From NCBI GenBank assembly GCA_028277225.1, contig JANQHB010000037.1:1-64000 (forward strand): 64,000 nt of DNA, read 5' to 3'. Source of the stretch: Chlorobium sp. (GTDB taxonomy: Bacteria > Bacteroidota > Chlorobiia > Chlorobiales > Chlorobiaceae). Both the position numbers and the translations under genes were made by a program. Positions 52,772 through 59,723 of the stretch are shown here, piece after piece. Each line of letters starts with the position of its first letter. The first letter of the stretch is position 1. The notes below the pieces were generated by a model that was given only the letters and a program-made list of their open reading frames with translations, was not told the DNA's origin and did not search any database.

Positions 52772-53881
52772 TCACAGCACCAGCGTAACCCTCTCCACAG
52801 CAGCCCGTTTCGCATCGTCAAGCACCTTCGCATAGACCTGTGTTGTACGTACATTCGAATGATCGAGCAAATCACTCACAGTCATGATATCTGTACCGGA
52901 TGCCAGCTGCAGAGTCGCGAAGGTATGTCTGAACCCATGAAATGAAAATCTTGGCTTGTTGATACCGGCACGCCTTACCCAGGTTTTCACCGTTTCGCTT
53001 ATTGTTGACTGCTCCGGAATCCAGGGAAACACCAAACCTTTATCTCTTTTTCCAAGAAGCTCCCGCGCCTGGCTATTGATTGGCTTGATCACGTGCTTAC
53101 CCGTTTTCACCTGGCGATAGTCAAGGGAGGACTGCCCATCACGATCAATGACATGAATCCACTGCAGGGCCCTGATATCCGAGATGCGGAGCCCGGTCAG
53201 CGCAGAGAATAATGATACCCTTCTCGTCACATCGTTTTTTATCGGAGTGGCGGCAAGGCGCTGCAGTTCCTCCATGGTGAGAAACTCACGTTTCGACCGG
53301 CCCTCCGGCAGCGCGTCGAAACGTTCGAGCAGATTGTCATGTATGATCCTCGACCGGTAGGCCTGCCGCAAACCGGTCCGGAAATAGCGCATGTAATTAC
53401 AGGCCGTATGATCACCCAGTTTCCCCGTGTTTTTCAGTTTGAGCAGGTAATCACGAAACCGGTTGCAGGCTCTCACATCGAGCTGTGAGAGCTTCACGTT
53501 TGCAAGACCCGCGATACGCAATTGCCTTATCATAAATGACCACTGACGGGCAGTCTGCGGTTTTCTCACCGATGCCTGCTGCTCGAGATATTCCGCAAGA
53601 GTAGTCTTTTTATCCTCTCTCATCGGATCATACTCATCGTTCCGCACAGCCTCTTCCCTTTGATTCCGGATGGATTCGGCAAGCGCTTTCACATCGCGGT
53701 TATGCTGCCGCTCGTGAGGATCCCTGGGTTTGGAGTAGATGTAGAGTCGTAGAGATTCCCACCGTGACGTTGTACCGTCCGGCATCGTCCTCGGTGGTGT
53801 GTAGTCAAGAACAAGTCCGATATCGGGCTTTCCTTTTCCCGGCTTCAGTTGCCTCGTTCGTAAATGAACCCGCATAGTCAA
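52772..53881 (-). CDS. int: Phage integrase (tyrosine recombinase)
   Basis: 369 residues. N-terminal arm-binding region, SAM-like core-binding domain (TTLAEYLEQQASVRKPQTAR), and catalytic domain with Arg in LTGLRISDIRALQW, His/Arg in SFHGFRHTFATLQLASG, His in LLDHSNVRTTQVYAKVLD and the terminal Tyr of QVYAKV. It lies within 170 bp of attR, inside the prophage, with arm-type repeats directly upstream. Confidence 0.93.
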   Translation of the reverse strand: MTMRVHLRTRQLKPGKGKPDIGLVLDYTPPRTMPDGTTSRWESLRLYIYSKPRDPHERQHNRDVKALAESIRNQREEAVRNDEYDPMREDKKTTLAEYLEQQASVRKPQTARQWSFMIRQLRIAGLANVKLSQLDVRACNRFRDYLLKLKNTGKLGDHTACNYMRYFRTGLRQAYRSRIIHDNLLERFDALPEGRSKREFLTMEELQRLAATPIKNDVTRRVSLFSALTGLRISDIRALQWIHVIDRDGQSSLDYRQVKTGKHVIKPINSQARELLGKRDKGLVFPWIPEQSTISETVKTWVRRAGINKPRFSFHGFRHTFATLQLASGTDIMTVSDLLDHSNVRTTQVYAKVLDDAKRAAVERVTLVL

Positions 53882-53895
53882 TCATCTTTTGTCCC

Positions 53896-53930
53896 GCGAT
53901 ACAAATACGATACAAAAAACGATACAAAAG
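53896..53930. promoter_or_regulatory. Right arm-type integrase sites
   Basis: Three tandem words cgatacaaat, cgatacaaaaa and cgatacaaaag match the pair at 12951-12974. They lie between the integrase start and attR. Confidence 0.62.
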
Positions 53931-54049
53931 GGTGACTATTTATTCCTTTTCTAAATAGGACTATTACGGAGAGGATAAGCTATCATGCATTATTTAGGCA
54001 ACTTATCCCGAATTCGACAACTCACGAAATGAATAAAAAACCATTTATC

Positions 54050-54066
54050 AACAACTGGGCGGATTA
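54050..54066 (+). other. attR core with displaced original queD 3' end
   Basis: aacaactgggcggatta repeats 12875-12891. Continuing in the queD phase the DNA reads Y-T-G-D-E and a stop (TAA 54080-54082), evidently the bacterial end of queD before integration. Confidence 0.88.
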
Positions 54067-54079
54067 TACAGGCGACGAG

Positions 54080-54105
54080 TAAAAAAGCCCGGCACTAACC
54101 GGGCT
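54080..54105 (-). terminator. Terminator of the toxin-antitoxin operon
   Basis: agcccgg (54086-54092) and ccgggct (54099-54105) form a 7-bp GC-rich stem with a 6-nt loop. On the minus strand it is followed by a T run (ttttttactcg), so it terminates the minus-strand operon at 54131. Confidence 0.75.
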
Positions 54106-54130
54106 CCAGGATTTCATCTCTTTATCTTCT

Positions 54131-54700
54131 TCAACAACAGGAGTGTTCTTCGCTCTCTGCCTTCTCCTGCTTCAACTCAACAGCTTTAATCACCGGGACA
54201 ACACGACCCGATGCCTTGCAAAGCTGATCATAACTGTCCCCGAACTTCCTGAGAAAGTTGAAGAGAACTTCCCCGCAGAACACATGGATTTTTGTAACGA
54301 TCTCTTCATCACCATCAACCTCTTTTGCCACCGTGACCAGTTTTTCGAGTTGCTCCTGAACAGCAAATACATGCTGCTTGATTTGCGACGCTGCTGGCAG
54401 CGATGTGTCCTCGAACATAAGCGACATGGATACACCAAGCACAGAGGCGTAGTCAATAACATCCCCCATTTTCAACTGCAGGTCGTTACCTGCCTCCATC
54501 CGGGATATCTTGCTCGGATCACACCCCATGAGAAGAGCAAGCTCTTTCTGTGTCTTTTTTTTGCAGACACGCATTTGTATCAGGGTATTAACAAGCTGAC
54601 TGTACTCTATCTCCTTTTCAACCTGATTTTTCACCTCTTCATCGTCGGCAAGAATTGCCGCCGCATCACTTACCGACGTGAGACGTTCTTTTTTTTCCAT
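54131..54700 (-). CDS. XRE-family antitoxin (HigA-like)
   Basis: About 189 residues from ATG 54700 behind AGGAGAGGG. KKTQKELALLMGCDPSKISR, RMEAGNDLQLKMGDVIDYAS is an XRE helix-turn-helix; an N-terminal ~50-residue helical part precedes it and ~90 helical residues follow. Pairs with the upstream RelE/HigB-like toxin gene; it probably represses the operon. Confidence 0.75.
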   Translation of the reverse strand: MEKKERLTSVSDAAAILADDEEVKNQVEKEIEYSQLVNTLIQMRVCKKKTQKELALLMGCDPSKISRMEAGNDLQLKMGDVIDYASVLGVSMSLMFEDTSLPAASQIKQHVFAVQEQLEKLVTVAKEVDGDEEIVTKIHVFCGEVLFNFLRKFGDSYDQLCKASGRVVPVIKAVELKQEKAESEEHSCC

Positions 54701-54745
54701 AATCCCTCTCCTGTTGTTGACAACCACTTCTTCAACCAAGACGCT

Positions 54746-55090
54746 TTATGATATCTTTTGCATGAGAGCAATGTCATCCCGCTGCGTCTCCTTTGTCCCG
54801 CTCCCAAGAATGTATAAGATTTTTGTTTCTGTCTCTGGATAAACATAGAGCCGTAAAGCCTTTGCTGCTTTCATTCCTGTATCACCGATCCTGAACAGCC
54901 CTTTGCCCTCTGATCGAAAAAAAGCCGGGTTATAATTCAGCTCCAACAGCTTTGAGCCCTGTTTGAGTAAACCCTTGATTTTATTGAGGTTATTGAAGCA
55001 CGCCACATACTCCCTGTCGTGGTTCTTTCTTATTTGCTTGAACCTTGACTTGCTTGCATGTTCAATATTTATAACCCAATCCTCTTGCAT
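54746..55090 (-). CDS. HigB/RelE-like toxin
   Basis: 114 residues from ATG 55090. FKQIRKNHDREYVACFNNLN, FFRSEGKGLFRIGDTGMKAA and ALRLYVYPETETKILYILGS, KETQRDDI fit the HigB/Gp49 group of RelE-fold mRNA interferases. Toxin-before-antitoxin order is typical of HigBA. It lies just outside attR, so it belongs to the host side. Confidence 0.7.
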   Translation of the reverse strand: MQEDWVINIEHASKSRFKQIRKNHDREYVACFNNLNKIKGLLKQGSKLLELNYNPAFFRSEGKGLFRIGDTGMKAAKALRLYVYPETETKILYILGSGTKETQRDDIALMQKIS

Positions 55091-55670
55091 AATAACCAAT
55101 CTCAACCGCAATTAATTGCTATTTCTGCATTTTTATTTTAATATACACCTATAATCGCATGGCGACAAGAGATTTCGTCATAATCACGCATGAAAAAGAC
55201 TATTCTGTCTCTCAACTTGTAAGGAGATATCGAGGAAAAGGATATCCTGATCCCAGACTGCGGCCTTGGAACCACAGCACAATAATATCGTCATAGCTTC
55301 GGTTGATAAGGAGCAGAAGGTAAAATGACTAAGAAAGAAAAGCGGCAAAGTCATGCTCAACAACCAACAGTTCTGAAGGTTATGCACTGAAGGTATGAAG
55401 TCCCCATATCCGAGAGCCAGTCATGAGTTGATGGAGGGTACTACTCTGGATACTGCTTACTGAAGAAGATACGCAAAATTCCGCGGCAGAAATGGAATAG
55501 ACAGACATTATTTACAGCATAACGTGTTATTTTGCTGTGCTTCAGCTCCACCTCCCCATTGTAGCCCGGAATTCGGAACAGCCCTTAAATACCGCTTTTT
55601 CACTCTACTTCTTTTTAAATCAAACAAGAATTTCATAGCTTAACAGAATTGAAAACCCTATTCCCTCAGC
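55091..55670. other. Region with a repressor relic and the leader of cassette copy 2
   Basis: 580 bp. It carries the repressor relic at 55227-55400, then the repeat leader (ccatatccgagagcc at about 55400, atacgcaaaattccgcgg, tgtagcccggaattcgg, caaacaagaattt) shared with copies 1 and 3. No intact gene. Confidence 0.55.
55227..55400 (+). pseudogene. Relic 3 of the S24 repressor gene, outside the prophage
   Basis: Nucleotide similarity to the intact repressor is clear: atatcgaggaaaaggatatc, gactgcggccttggaaccac and aatatcgtcatagcttcggt correspond to 44137-44222 of the functional gene. Followed by aaagtcatgctcaac and a displaced segment coding EGYALKV, which in the intact protein (ETYAVKV) precedes this part. 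Rearranged and frameshifted. Confidence 0.75.
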
Positions 55671-55781
55671 ATGTTAGACTTTATACCTGTTCAGCTCTTA
55701 GTCGACATGGGCCTGTTTATGGCCGCTTTTGCCGGTTTTGCCATACTTCTCTGGCAGAGAAACCGGAAAAGCAAAAACTAA
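55671..55781 (+). CDS. Single-span membrane peptide of the serial cassette, copy 2
   Basis: 36 residues: MLDFIPVQLLVDMGLFMAAF, AGFAILLWQRNRKSKN. One membrane span and a basic C-terminal tail, 28 bp before the 65-aa gene. Conserved in design with copies 1 and 3 (PVQLL-D, LLWxRxRxxK). Confidence 0.62.
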   Translation: MLDFIPVQLLVDMGLFMAAFAGFAILLWQRNRKSKN

Positions 55782-55809
55782 GCAATCCTCAATCCGCACT
55801 TCCCCACGC

Positions 55810-56007
55810 ATGGACATCAAATCATTCCATCTCAACGGATTTCAGATCGACATCCGGGCAGAAAAACTGTCAGGAATAATGGTGAGAGTAACCGTGTATA
55901 TAAACGATAGTAAAGTCGATAATGTCGTTCTGGACGTCCCGGAAGAAGATCTGGAAAAAACAGCGGATAGGCTTGAACATTTGCTGAAAAAGAACCTTTC
56001 GTTTTAG
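55810..56007 (+). CDS. 65-aa protein of the serial cassette, copy 2
   Basis: MDIKSFHLNGFQIDIRAEKL, GIMVRVTVYINDSKVDNVVL, EEDLEKTADRLEHLLKKNLS. Most differences from copy 1 are conservative or neutral (V/I, E/D, I/L), which suggests selection on the protein. Unknown function. Confidence 0.72.
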   Translation: MDIKSFHLNGFQIDIRAEKLSGIMVRVTVYINDSKVDNVVLDVPEEDLEKTADRLEHLLKKNLSF

Positions 56008-56066
56008 GAGGGAAAACTACAATCACCTCGACCGATTTTAAGCTTTTCTCTCATCCAAAAAAAGAA

Positions 56067-56099
56067 GAAACCCGGACTATGCCGGGCTTTTTCTTTTTT
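56067..56099 (+). terminator. Terminator after cassette copy 2
   Basis: cccggactatgccggg hairpin (56071-56086) followed by ctttttctttttt. About 60 bp after the 65-aa gene. Confidence 0.75.
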
Positions 56100-56435
56100 C
56101 ATTATAGCTGATGGGAACTCAACCAGAGAGATGCAAGTTATGAAGTAAAAATTTCGGTTTGTTGATTCAGAGAAAATAAAAAGCCCCCGCATCCGAGAGC
56201 CCATCACGAGTTAATGGAGGATACTCCCAAAATCGCTTAGAGTAAAAAACAGGTAATAATTCGCCATACAGGCGGAAAAGACCGCAAAAATTTACAGCGG
56301 CACCCTCGAACCGGCACTACTTCTGGCTACACTACACCTCATCGCCCTGGATTTACTGCTTTTTTTCATAAATAATTTTTACGCCAAAAAAGAATTTGGT
56401 AGCTTGTCCTGCTTGTAACCCCTATCCCTTGTTTT

Positions 56436-56549
56436 ATGATGCTAAACCATGTACCTGTTCAACTTTTGGCCGACATGAGCATCTTCATGGCTGTCTTTAC
56501 CGTTTTCGCCATACTTCTGTGGCTGAGAGACCGCAGGAGAAGTAAATGA
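56436..56549 (+). CDS. Single-span membrane peptide of the serial cassette, copy 3
   Basis: 37 residues: MMLNHVPVQLLADMSIFMAV, FTVFAILLWLRDRRRSK. The frame is intact although its 65-aa partner is broken. Confidence 0.58.
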   Translation: MMLNHVPVQLLADMSIFMAVFTVFAILLWLRDRRRSK

Positions 56550-56583
56550 CCGCTCCTCAATCCGCATTGTTCACTCCCCTAGA

Positions 56584-56691
56584 AACATCATATCGCCCGG
56601 CTTCAGCGAATTTCAGATCGACATACAGGCAGAAAAACCCTCAGGTAAAAACGATAGGCAACCAAGACAAGCATTTCCTCAAAATAAATAA
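56584..56691 (+). pseudogene. Broken 65-aa gene, copy 3
   Basis: In frame it reads NIISPGFSEFQIDIQAEKPS, GKNDRQPRQ and a stop at 56689. The start codon is lost and the part corresponding to residues ~24-58 is deleted. Confidence 0.65.
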
Positions 56692-56702
56692 AACATGATG
56701 GC

Positions 56703-57695
56703 ATGATGAACAGACATTCAATGCTTTTGGGCCATATCTTTCTTCTGCTCTTTACCATGACAGCATGCGCGGAAGAAGATCCAACATCGCGATTCAAGGT
56801 CGTCGCCGACCGTATGGTCGATGCGATCAACAGAGAAGATTATCCCCGGATACAACAGGATTTCAGCACACAAATGCTGGAGGCTTTTCCTTTGGAAAAA
56901 TCCACTCCTTTTTTCAAAAAGCTGACGACCGAAGAGGGCAAGATCGGGAGCCTTGGAAAACCACGGTTCATTCCTCCGAATCAGGCAGTTTTTCCTGCTC
57001 ACTTCGAAAACACCATTCTCGATATCAAGATCGTTCTTGATGGACAAAACAAGATCACAGGCCTTTGGTTTCTTCCTCACACGCCTGCAATCCCTGTTCC
57101 AGAGAAACACAGCACCGAGCTGGCGTTACCGTTCGAAGGACAATGGTTCGTAGTCTGGGGAGGCGACACAAAAAAACTGAACCAGCATCATGGTGTACCC
57201 AACCAAAACCACGCTTTCGATTTTCTCAAGGTTGACAGCAGCGGAAAAACCCATAAAAACGAGGGAAAAAAGAACGAAGATTATTACGCTTATGGTCAAA
57301 AGGTGTTCGCCCCAGCGAATGGAATCGTCACTGACGTCATACGAGGCGTCCGTGATAATGCGCCCGGCTCGATGAACCCGTATTCCGCTCTGGGCAATAC
57401 CGTCATCATCCAACACCGGGAACATGAAGTATCTGTGATTGCTCACTTCAAACTAAACAGTGTACAGGTCAACGCTGGAGAACGGGTCAGAAAGGGACAG
57501 CTTTTGGGGCTATGCGGAAATTCCGGAAATTCATCGGAACCACACATTCATTACCACCTGCAGAACACCCCCATCATCCAGGATGGAACCGGCATCAAAT
57601 GCAGCTTCAGCAACGTTGCAGTCTCCGGCAGCGGGATTACCCGGTCAGAAAACAACTATTCACCGATAAAAAACGATGTGGTTGAAAACCAATAG
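56703..57695 (+). CDS. Lipoprotein with DUF3887-like and M23 peptidase domains
   Basis: 330 residues. N-terminal hydrophobic signal ending in a lipobox (LLLFTMTAC, Cys22). Residues ~30-125 resemble DUF3887 (RFKVVADRMVDAINREDYPR). Residues ~140-320 are an M23 LytM-type domain: NQNHAFDF zinc ligands, GIVTDVIRG, GNTVIIQH and the final EPHIHYHLQ. Probable periplasmic peptidoglycan endopeptidase. An alternative ATG is at 56706. It starts 12 bp after the broken cassette copy 3. Confidence 0.85.
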   Translation: MMNRHSMLLGHIFLLLFTMTACAEEDPTSRFKVVADRMVDAINREDYPRIQQDFSTQMLEAFPLEKSTPFFKKLTTEEGKIGSLGKPRFIPPNQAVFPAHFENTILDIKIVLDGQNKITGLWFLPHTPAIPVPEKHSTELALPFEGQWFVVWGGDTKKLNQHHGVPNQNHAFDFLKVDSSGKTHKNEGKKNEDYYAYGQKVFAPANGIVTDVIRGVRDNAPGSMNPYSALGNTVIIQHREHEVSVIAHFKLNSVQVNAGERVRKGQLLGLCGNSGNSSEPHIHYHLQNTPIIQDGTGIKCSFSNVAVSGSGITRSENNYSPIKNDVVENQ

Positions 57696-57971
57696 AAACA
57701 AACGCCCGCAGTCGTTTCACCTGACCGTGACAAAATCCCTCCCATAAACACTGAAACCCGGACAGAACCGGTATTGGCTGTAGTGCTGTTCTCTCTAGCC
57801 ACGACAGCCTTCCGCCCCGGCCATCTCACAATGAGTCAACAATCCGGAATTGTCTCATAATATGATTTTGAAATATCAGATTGACATCCGCAACTTTCTT
57901 ACAGCCTCGAAAAAGGCCAATAGCACGTGACATCTACATCAAAAAAGTCCTTTTTCCCGAACTGCAGCCTT

Positions 57972-57987
57972 TGGCATAATCATTGCA
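57972..57987 (+). promoter_or_regulatory. Sigma-54-type promoter
   Basis: tggcataatcattgca: the -24 element TGGCA and the -12 element TTGCA are separated by exactly the consensus 6 bp. Transcription would begin near 57998 and run into the hairpin RNA. Confidence 0.65.
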
Positions 57988-57997
57988 AAAGTAAGAG

Positions 57998-58086
57998 TAA
58001 GTTTGCCTCACGCCCGTGAGGTATAGGGTTGGAGTAATGGGGGACTCCTTCCTATGTTAAAAGCGGCTAGGTTTAGCCGCTTTTTT
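57998..58086 (+). ncRNA. Candidate small RNA with three hairpins
   Basis: From the predicted start: hairpin cctcac/gtgagg (58006-58021), a two-tier hairpin atagg/cctat enclosing ggagt/actcc (58023-58055), and a terminator hairpin agcggcta/tagccgct (58062-58081) with a T run. No open frame of note. The compact stem series behind a sigma-54 promoter suggests a regulated trans-acting RNA. I cannot assign it to a known RNA family. Confidence 0.6.
58059..58086 (+). terminator. Terminator of the candidate small RNA
   Basis: agcggcta (58062-58069), loop ggtt, tagccgct (58074-58081) and a run of six T. A strong Rho-independent signal with no protein gene upstream for 360 bp. Confidence 0.85.
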
Positions 58087-58246
58087 CATTTTCTGATTCT
58101 CAGCATATCATCTGCTTCATTTCCTCGTCCGGACGCACTGCCTCGGATTTTCCCGCCTCAAACACAAAATTTTTTGCTTCAGATATTTTTTGCTAAGTTA
58201 TAGAATTAAAAGACCCTATCGCATAATAAAGAAACACGTTACATTC

Positions 58247-58330
58247 TTCAGTTCTTAGCCTGCACATGTCCTTGTATGGCTTTTTCCGCCGTACTTTTGT
58301 GGCTCGCGGATAGGAAGAAAAAAAAACAAA
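58247..58330 (+). pseudogene. Decayed span peptide of serial cassette copy 4
   Basis: cttcagttcttagcctgcac aligns to the PVQLLAD codons of copies 1-3 but with a frameshift; the later part reads MAFSAVLLWLADRKKKK in a frame starting at 58276 that runs on to 58458 over the 65-aa gene. Confidence 0.5.
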
Positions 58331-58357
58331 CAATCTTCAATCCGCATCTCTTCAGCC

Positions 58358-58555
58358 ATGAACATCAAATCATTCTACCACAAGGGATTTCAGATCGATA
58401 TCTTGGCAGAAAAGCTCACAGAAGATATGATGAGAGCAACTGTGTATGTCAACGGTAGCAAGGTCAACGACTCGGACCTTGATATTCCTGAAGCAGAAAT
58501 AGAAGAAACTGCAGACAGAATTGAGTCTTTACTGAAGAAAAACCTCTCGATATAG
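58358..58555 (+). CDS. 65-aa protein of the serial cassette, copy 4
   Basis: MNIKSFYHKGFQIDILAEKL, MRATVYVNGSKVNDSDLDIP, AEIEETADRIESLLKKNLSI. The most divergent copy yet the same length and layout, which argues that the protein is maintained. Unknown function. Confidence 0.68.
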   Translation: MNIKSFYHKGFQIDILAEKLTEDMMRATVYVNGSKVNDSDLDIPEAEIEETADRIESLLKKNLSI

Positions 58556-59071
58556 GCTGCGATCATCCCCATTGTACCTGTGGTATCGAGTCCCGGCCAC
58601 GGCAGCAGAAACTCCTCTCTTCTTAGACATGACCGATATCCCGCATACCGGCTCACATGGTTCATGTTTATGCCGGGTACTGCGTATATTCAACACTGCC
58701 CTAAACTGAGCGTTTCAACAAATGCTTCATGAATTAAAACCAATCTGTTATGCTGTCCAAAAGGTGTGATTATTCGTCACCCTCGGGAGCAGAAAAAAAA
58801 CGATAAAGAACCGCATTTGCTGAAATCCCGACAAGTCGGGAAATGTCGATCAATTCAGGTGGAAATCATCGTGTGACCGGCCGTATACCGACAGCCTTTC
58901 AATTCAATAACAATATTAAATTCGTGAAACGGTTGAGAATAATGTGCAAATAACATACATTATTCCCTGTACTTACATTACCCTTCAGCAGTAACGGCTT
59001 ACCATTAAAAATGCATCTGCATACAAGGGTACCTGTATACTATCCCCTAATCAGTTTCTCGCAGTACCACC
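58556..59071. other. Intergenic region with repeat copy B
   Basis: 516 bp without a gene. It contains the MITE-like copy B (58715-58823) and a dyad aataatgt/acattatt (58938-58964) that may be an operator for the genes to the right. Confidence 0.45.
58715..58823. repeat. MITE-like inverted-repeat element, copy B
   Basis: Begins tcaacaaatgc and ends gcatttgctga (one mismatch in the terminal repeats); preceded by ctgagcgttt as copy A is followed by aaacgctcag. Inverted relative to positions 1-120. Confidence 0.6.
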
Positions 59072-59167
59072 ATGAATCTCTTCCAGGAGTATCCGATTAT
59101 AGTGGAAGCCGGAGCGTTTTTACTGGTATTCATCACATTCGGCCTGCTTTGGCATTTCACGAAATAG
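59072..59167 (+). CDS. Small single-span membrane peptide, 31 aa
   Basis: MNLFQEYPIIVEAGAFLLVF, ITFGLLWHFTK. One span with the LLW motif at its end, as in the cassette peptides, so it may be a distant fifth member. CcoQ-like peptides have a similar look. Low certainty that it is translated. Confidence 0.4.
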   Translation: MNLFQEYPIIVEAGAFLLVFITFGLLWHFTK

Positions 59168-59204
59168 CATCAGCGGCACATTATGCCTTCATACAGACGT
59201 TTCT

Positions 59205-59681
59205 ATGGGACTCATAGGCGACTATACCAGCGGAAAGGTGCTGGAGGATATTGCAAAGGCCCTCCATGTTTTAAGGACGCATAAAGGCCCCCTTGGCGTT
59301 ACAGACATCGGCCTGCGAATGCAGAAAAATATCACTGCATTCGATCCGATCGTGATCAGCCTCGAAGAAGCGTTGGCCATTATTCACAAAGCCGGCATTA
59401 TTGCTGTAGGAGAACGAGTTTGCAAAAAGCTTCATCAAGACTCCTGCCACACTGAATCGGTGTTTCTTGACGATCTTGCCGAAGCAATGGTTCAACAAGA
59501 TTTAGCTGTCTATTCTTCAGCAGGAGAAGCTGAAATAATATTGCGCCGCTATCCCCGACATCCGCTTATCATCTCGAAAGTTTCGGGAAATCACCAGGAA
59601 ATCTGTCGGTCGAATCCCCCTGAATGCATTTACTGGTTAGCTGAAAAAAAGGGCCTGCGATGTCTGAAACGGCAGCAATAG
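59205..59681 (+). CDS. Hypothetical protein, 158 aa
   Basis: MGLIGDYTSGKVLEDIAKAL onward. The N-terminal part looks like a winged-helix fold (VLRTHKGPLGVTDIGLRMQK); five Cys residues in the C-terminal half. Follows the 31-aa peptide by 37 bp. Unidentified. Confidence 0.5.
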   Translation: MGLIGDYTSGKVLEDIAKALHVLRTHKGPLGVTDIGLRMQKNITAFDPIVISLEEALAIIHKAGIIAVGERVCKKLHQDSCHTESVFLDDLAEAMVQQDLAVYSSAGEAEIILRRYPRHPLIISKVSGNHQEICRSNPPECIYWLAEKKGLRCLKRQQ

Positions 59682-59723
59682 TTCATGCAATTTCAGCTCT
59701 TGTACAACAACACTCACGTCGAA

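Larger units (their letters stand above)
12875..54066. mobile_element. Mosaic prophage: lambda-type head, P2-type contractile tail, integrated in queD
   Basis: About 41.2 kb bounded by a 17-bp direct repeat. From right to left on the minus strand it carries integrase, early genes, a Mor-like activator, packaging and head genes of lambda type (Nu1-like, GpA, gpW, portal, ClpP-type protease, capsid), P2-type tail and baseplate genes, fibres and lysis genes. An S24 repressor is on the plus strand. Only one early gene is visibly broken (41.4-42.2 kb), so it may still be functional. The 44.4-52.7 kb part is AT-rich accessory DNA. Confidence 0.92.
55395..56007 (+). repeat. Serial cassette copy 2
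   Basis: Shares its head (ccgagagccagtcatgagtt vs ccgagagcccatcacgagtt) with copy 3 at 56178 and its leader and both genes with copy 1. The best preserved copy. Confidence 0.72.
56178..56691 (+). repeat. Serial cassette copy 3 (partly decayed)
   Basis: Head ccgagagcccatcacgagtt, leader, intact span peptide and a deleted 65-aa gene. Directly follows copy 2, so the two are tandem duplicates of a roughly 780-bp unit. Confidence 0.65.
57696..58246. other. Intergenic region with a candidate sigma-54 small RNA
   Basis: 551 bp between the M23 gene and cassette copy 4. 57696-57970 shows no gene or clear repeat. 57972-58086 holds the promoter/RNA listed separately. 58087-58246 is the AT-rich leader of copy 4. 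Confidence 0.5.

Noticed and set aside
54143..54751. 202-codon plus-strand frame antisense to the HigA-like gene
   Set aside because: The minus strand has a clear helix-turn-helix, a good ribosome site and a terminator; the plus-strand product is Cys/His/Phe-rich nonsense-like sequence.
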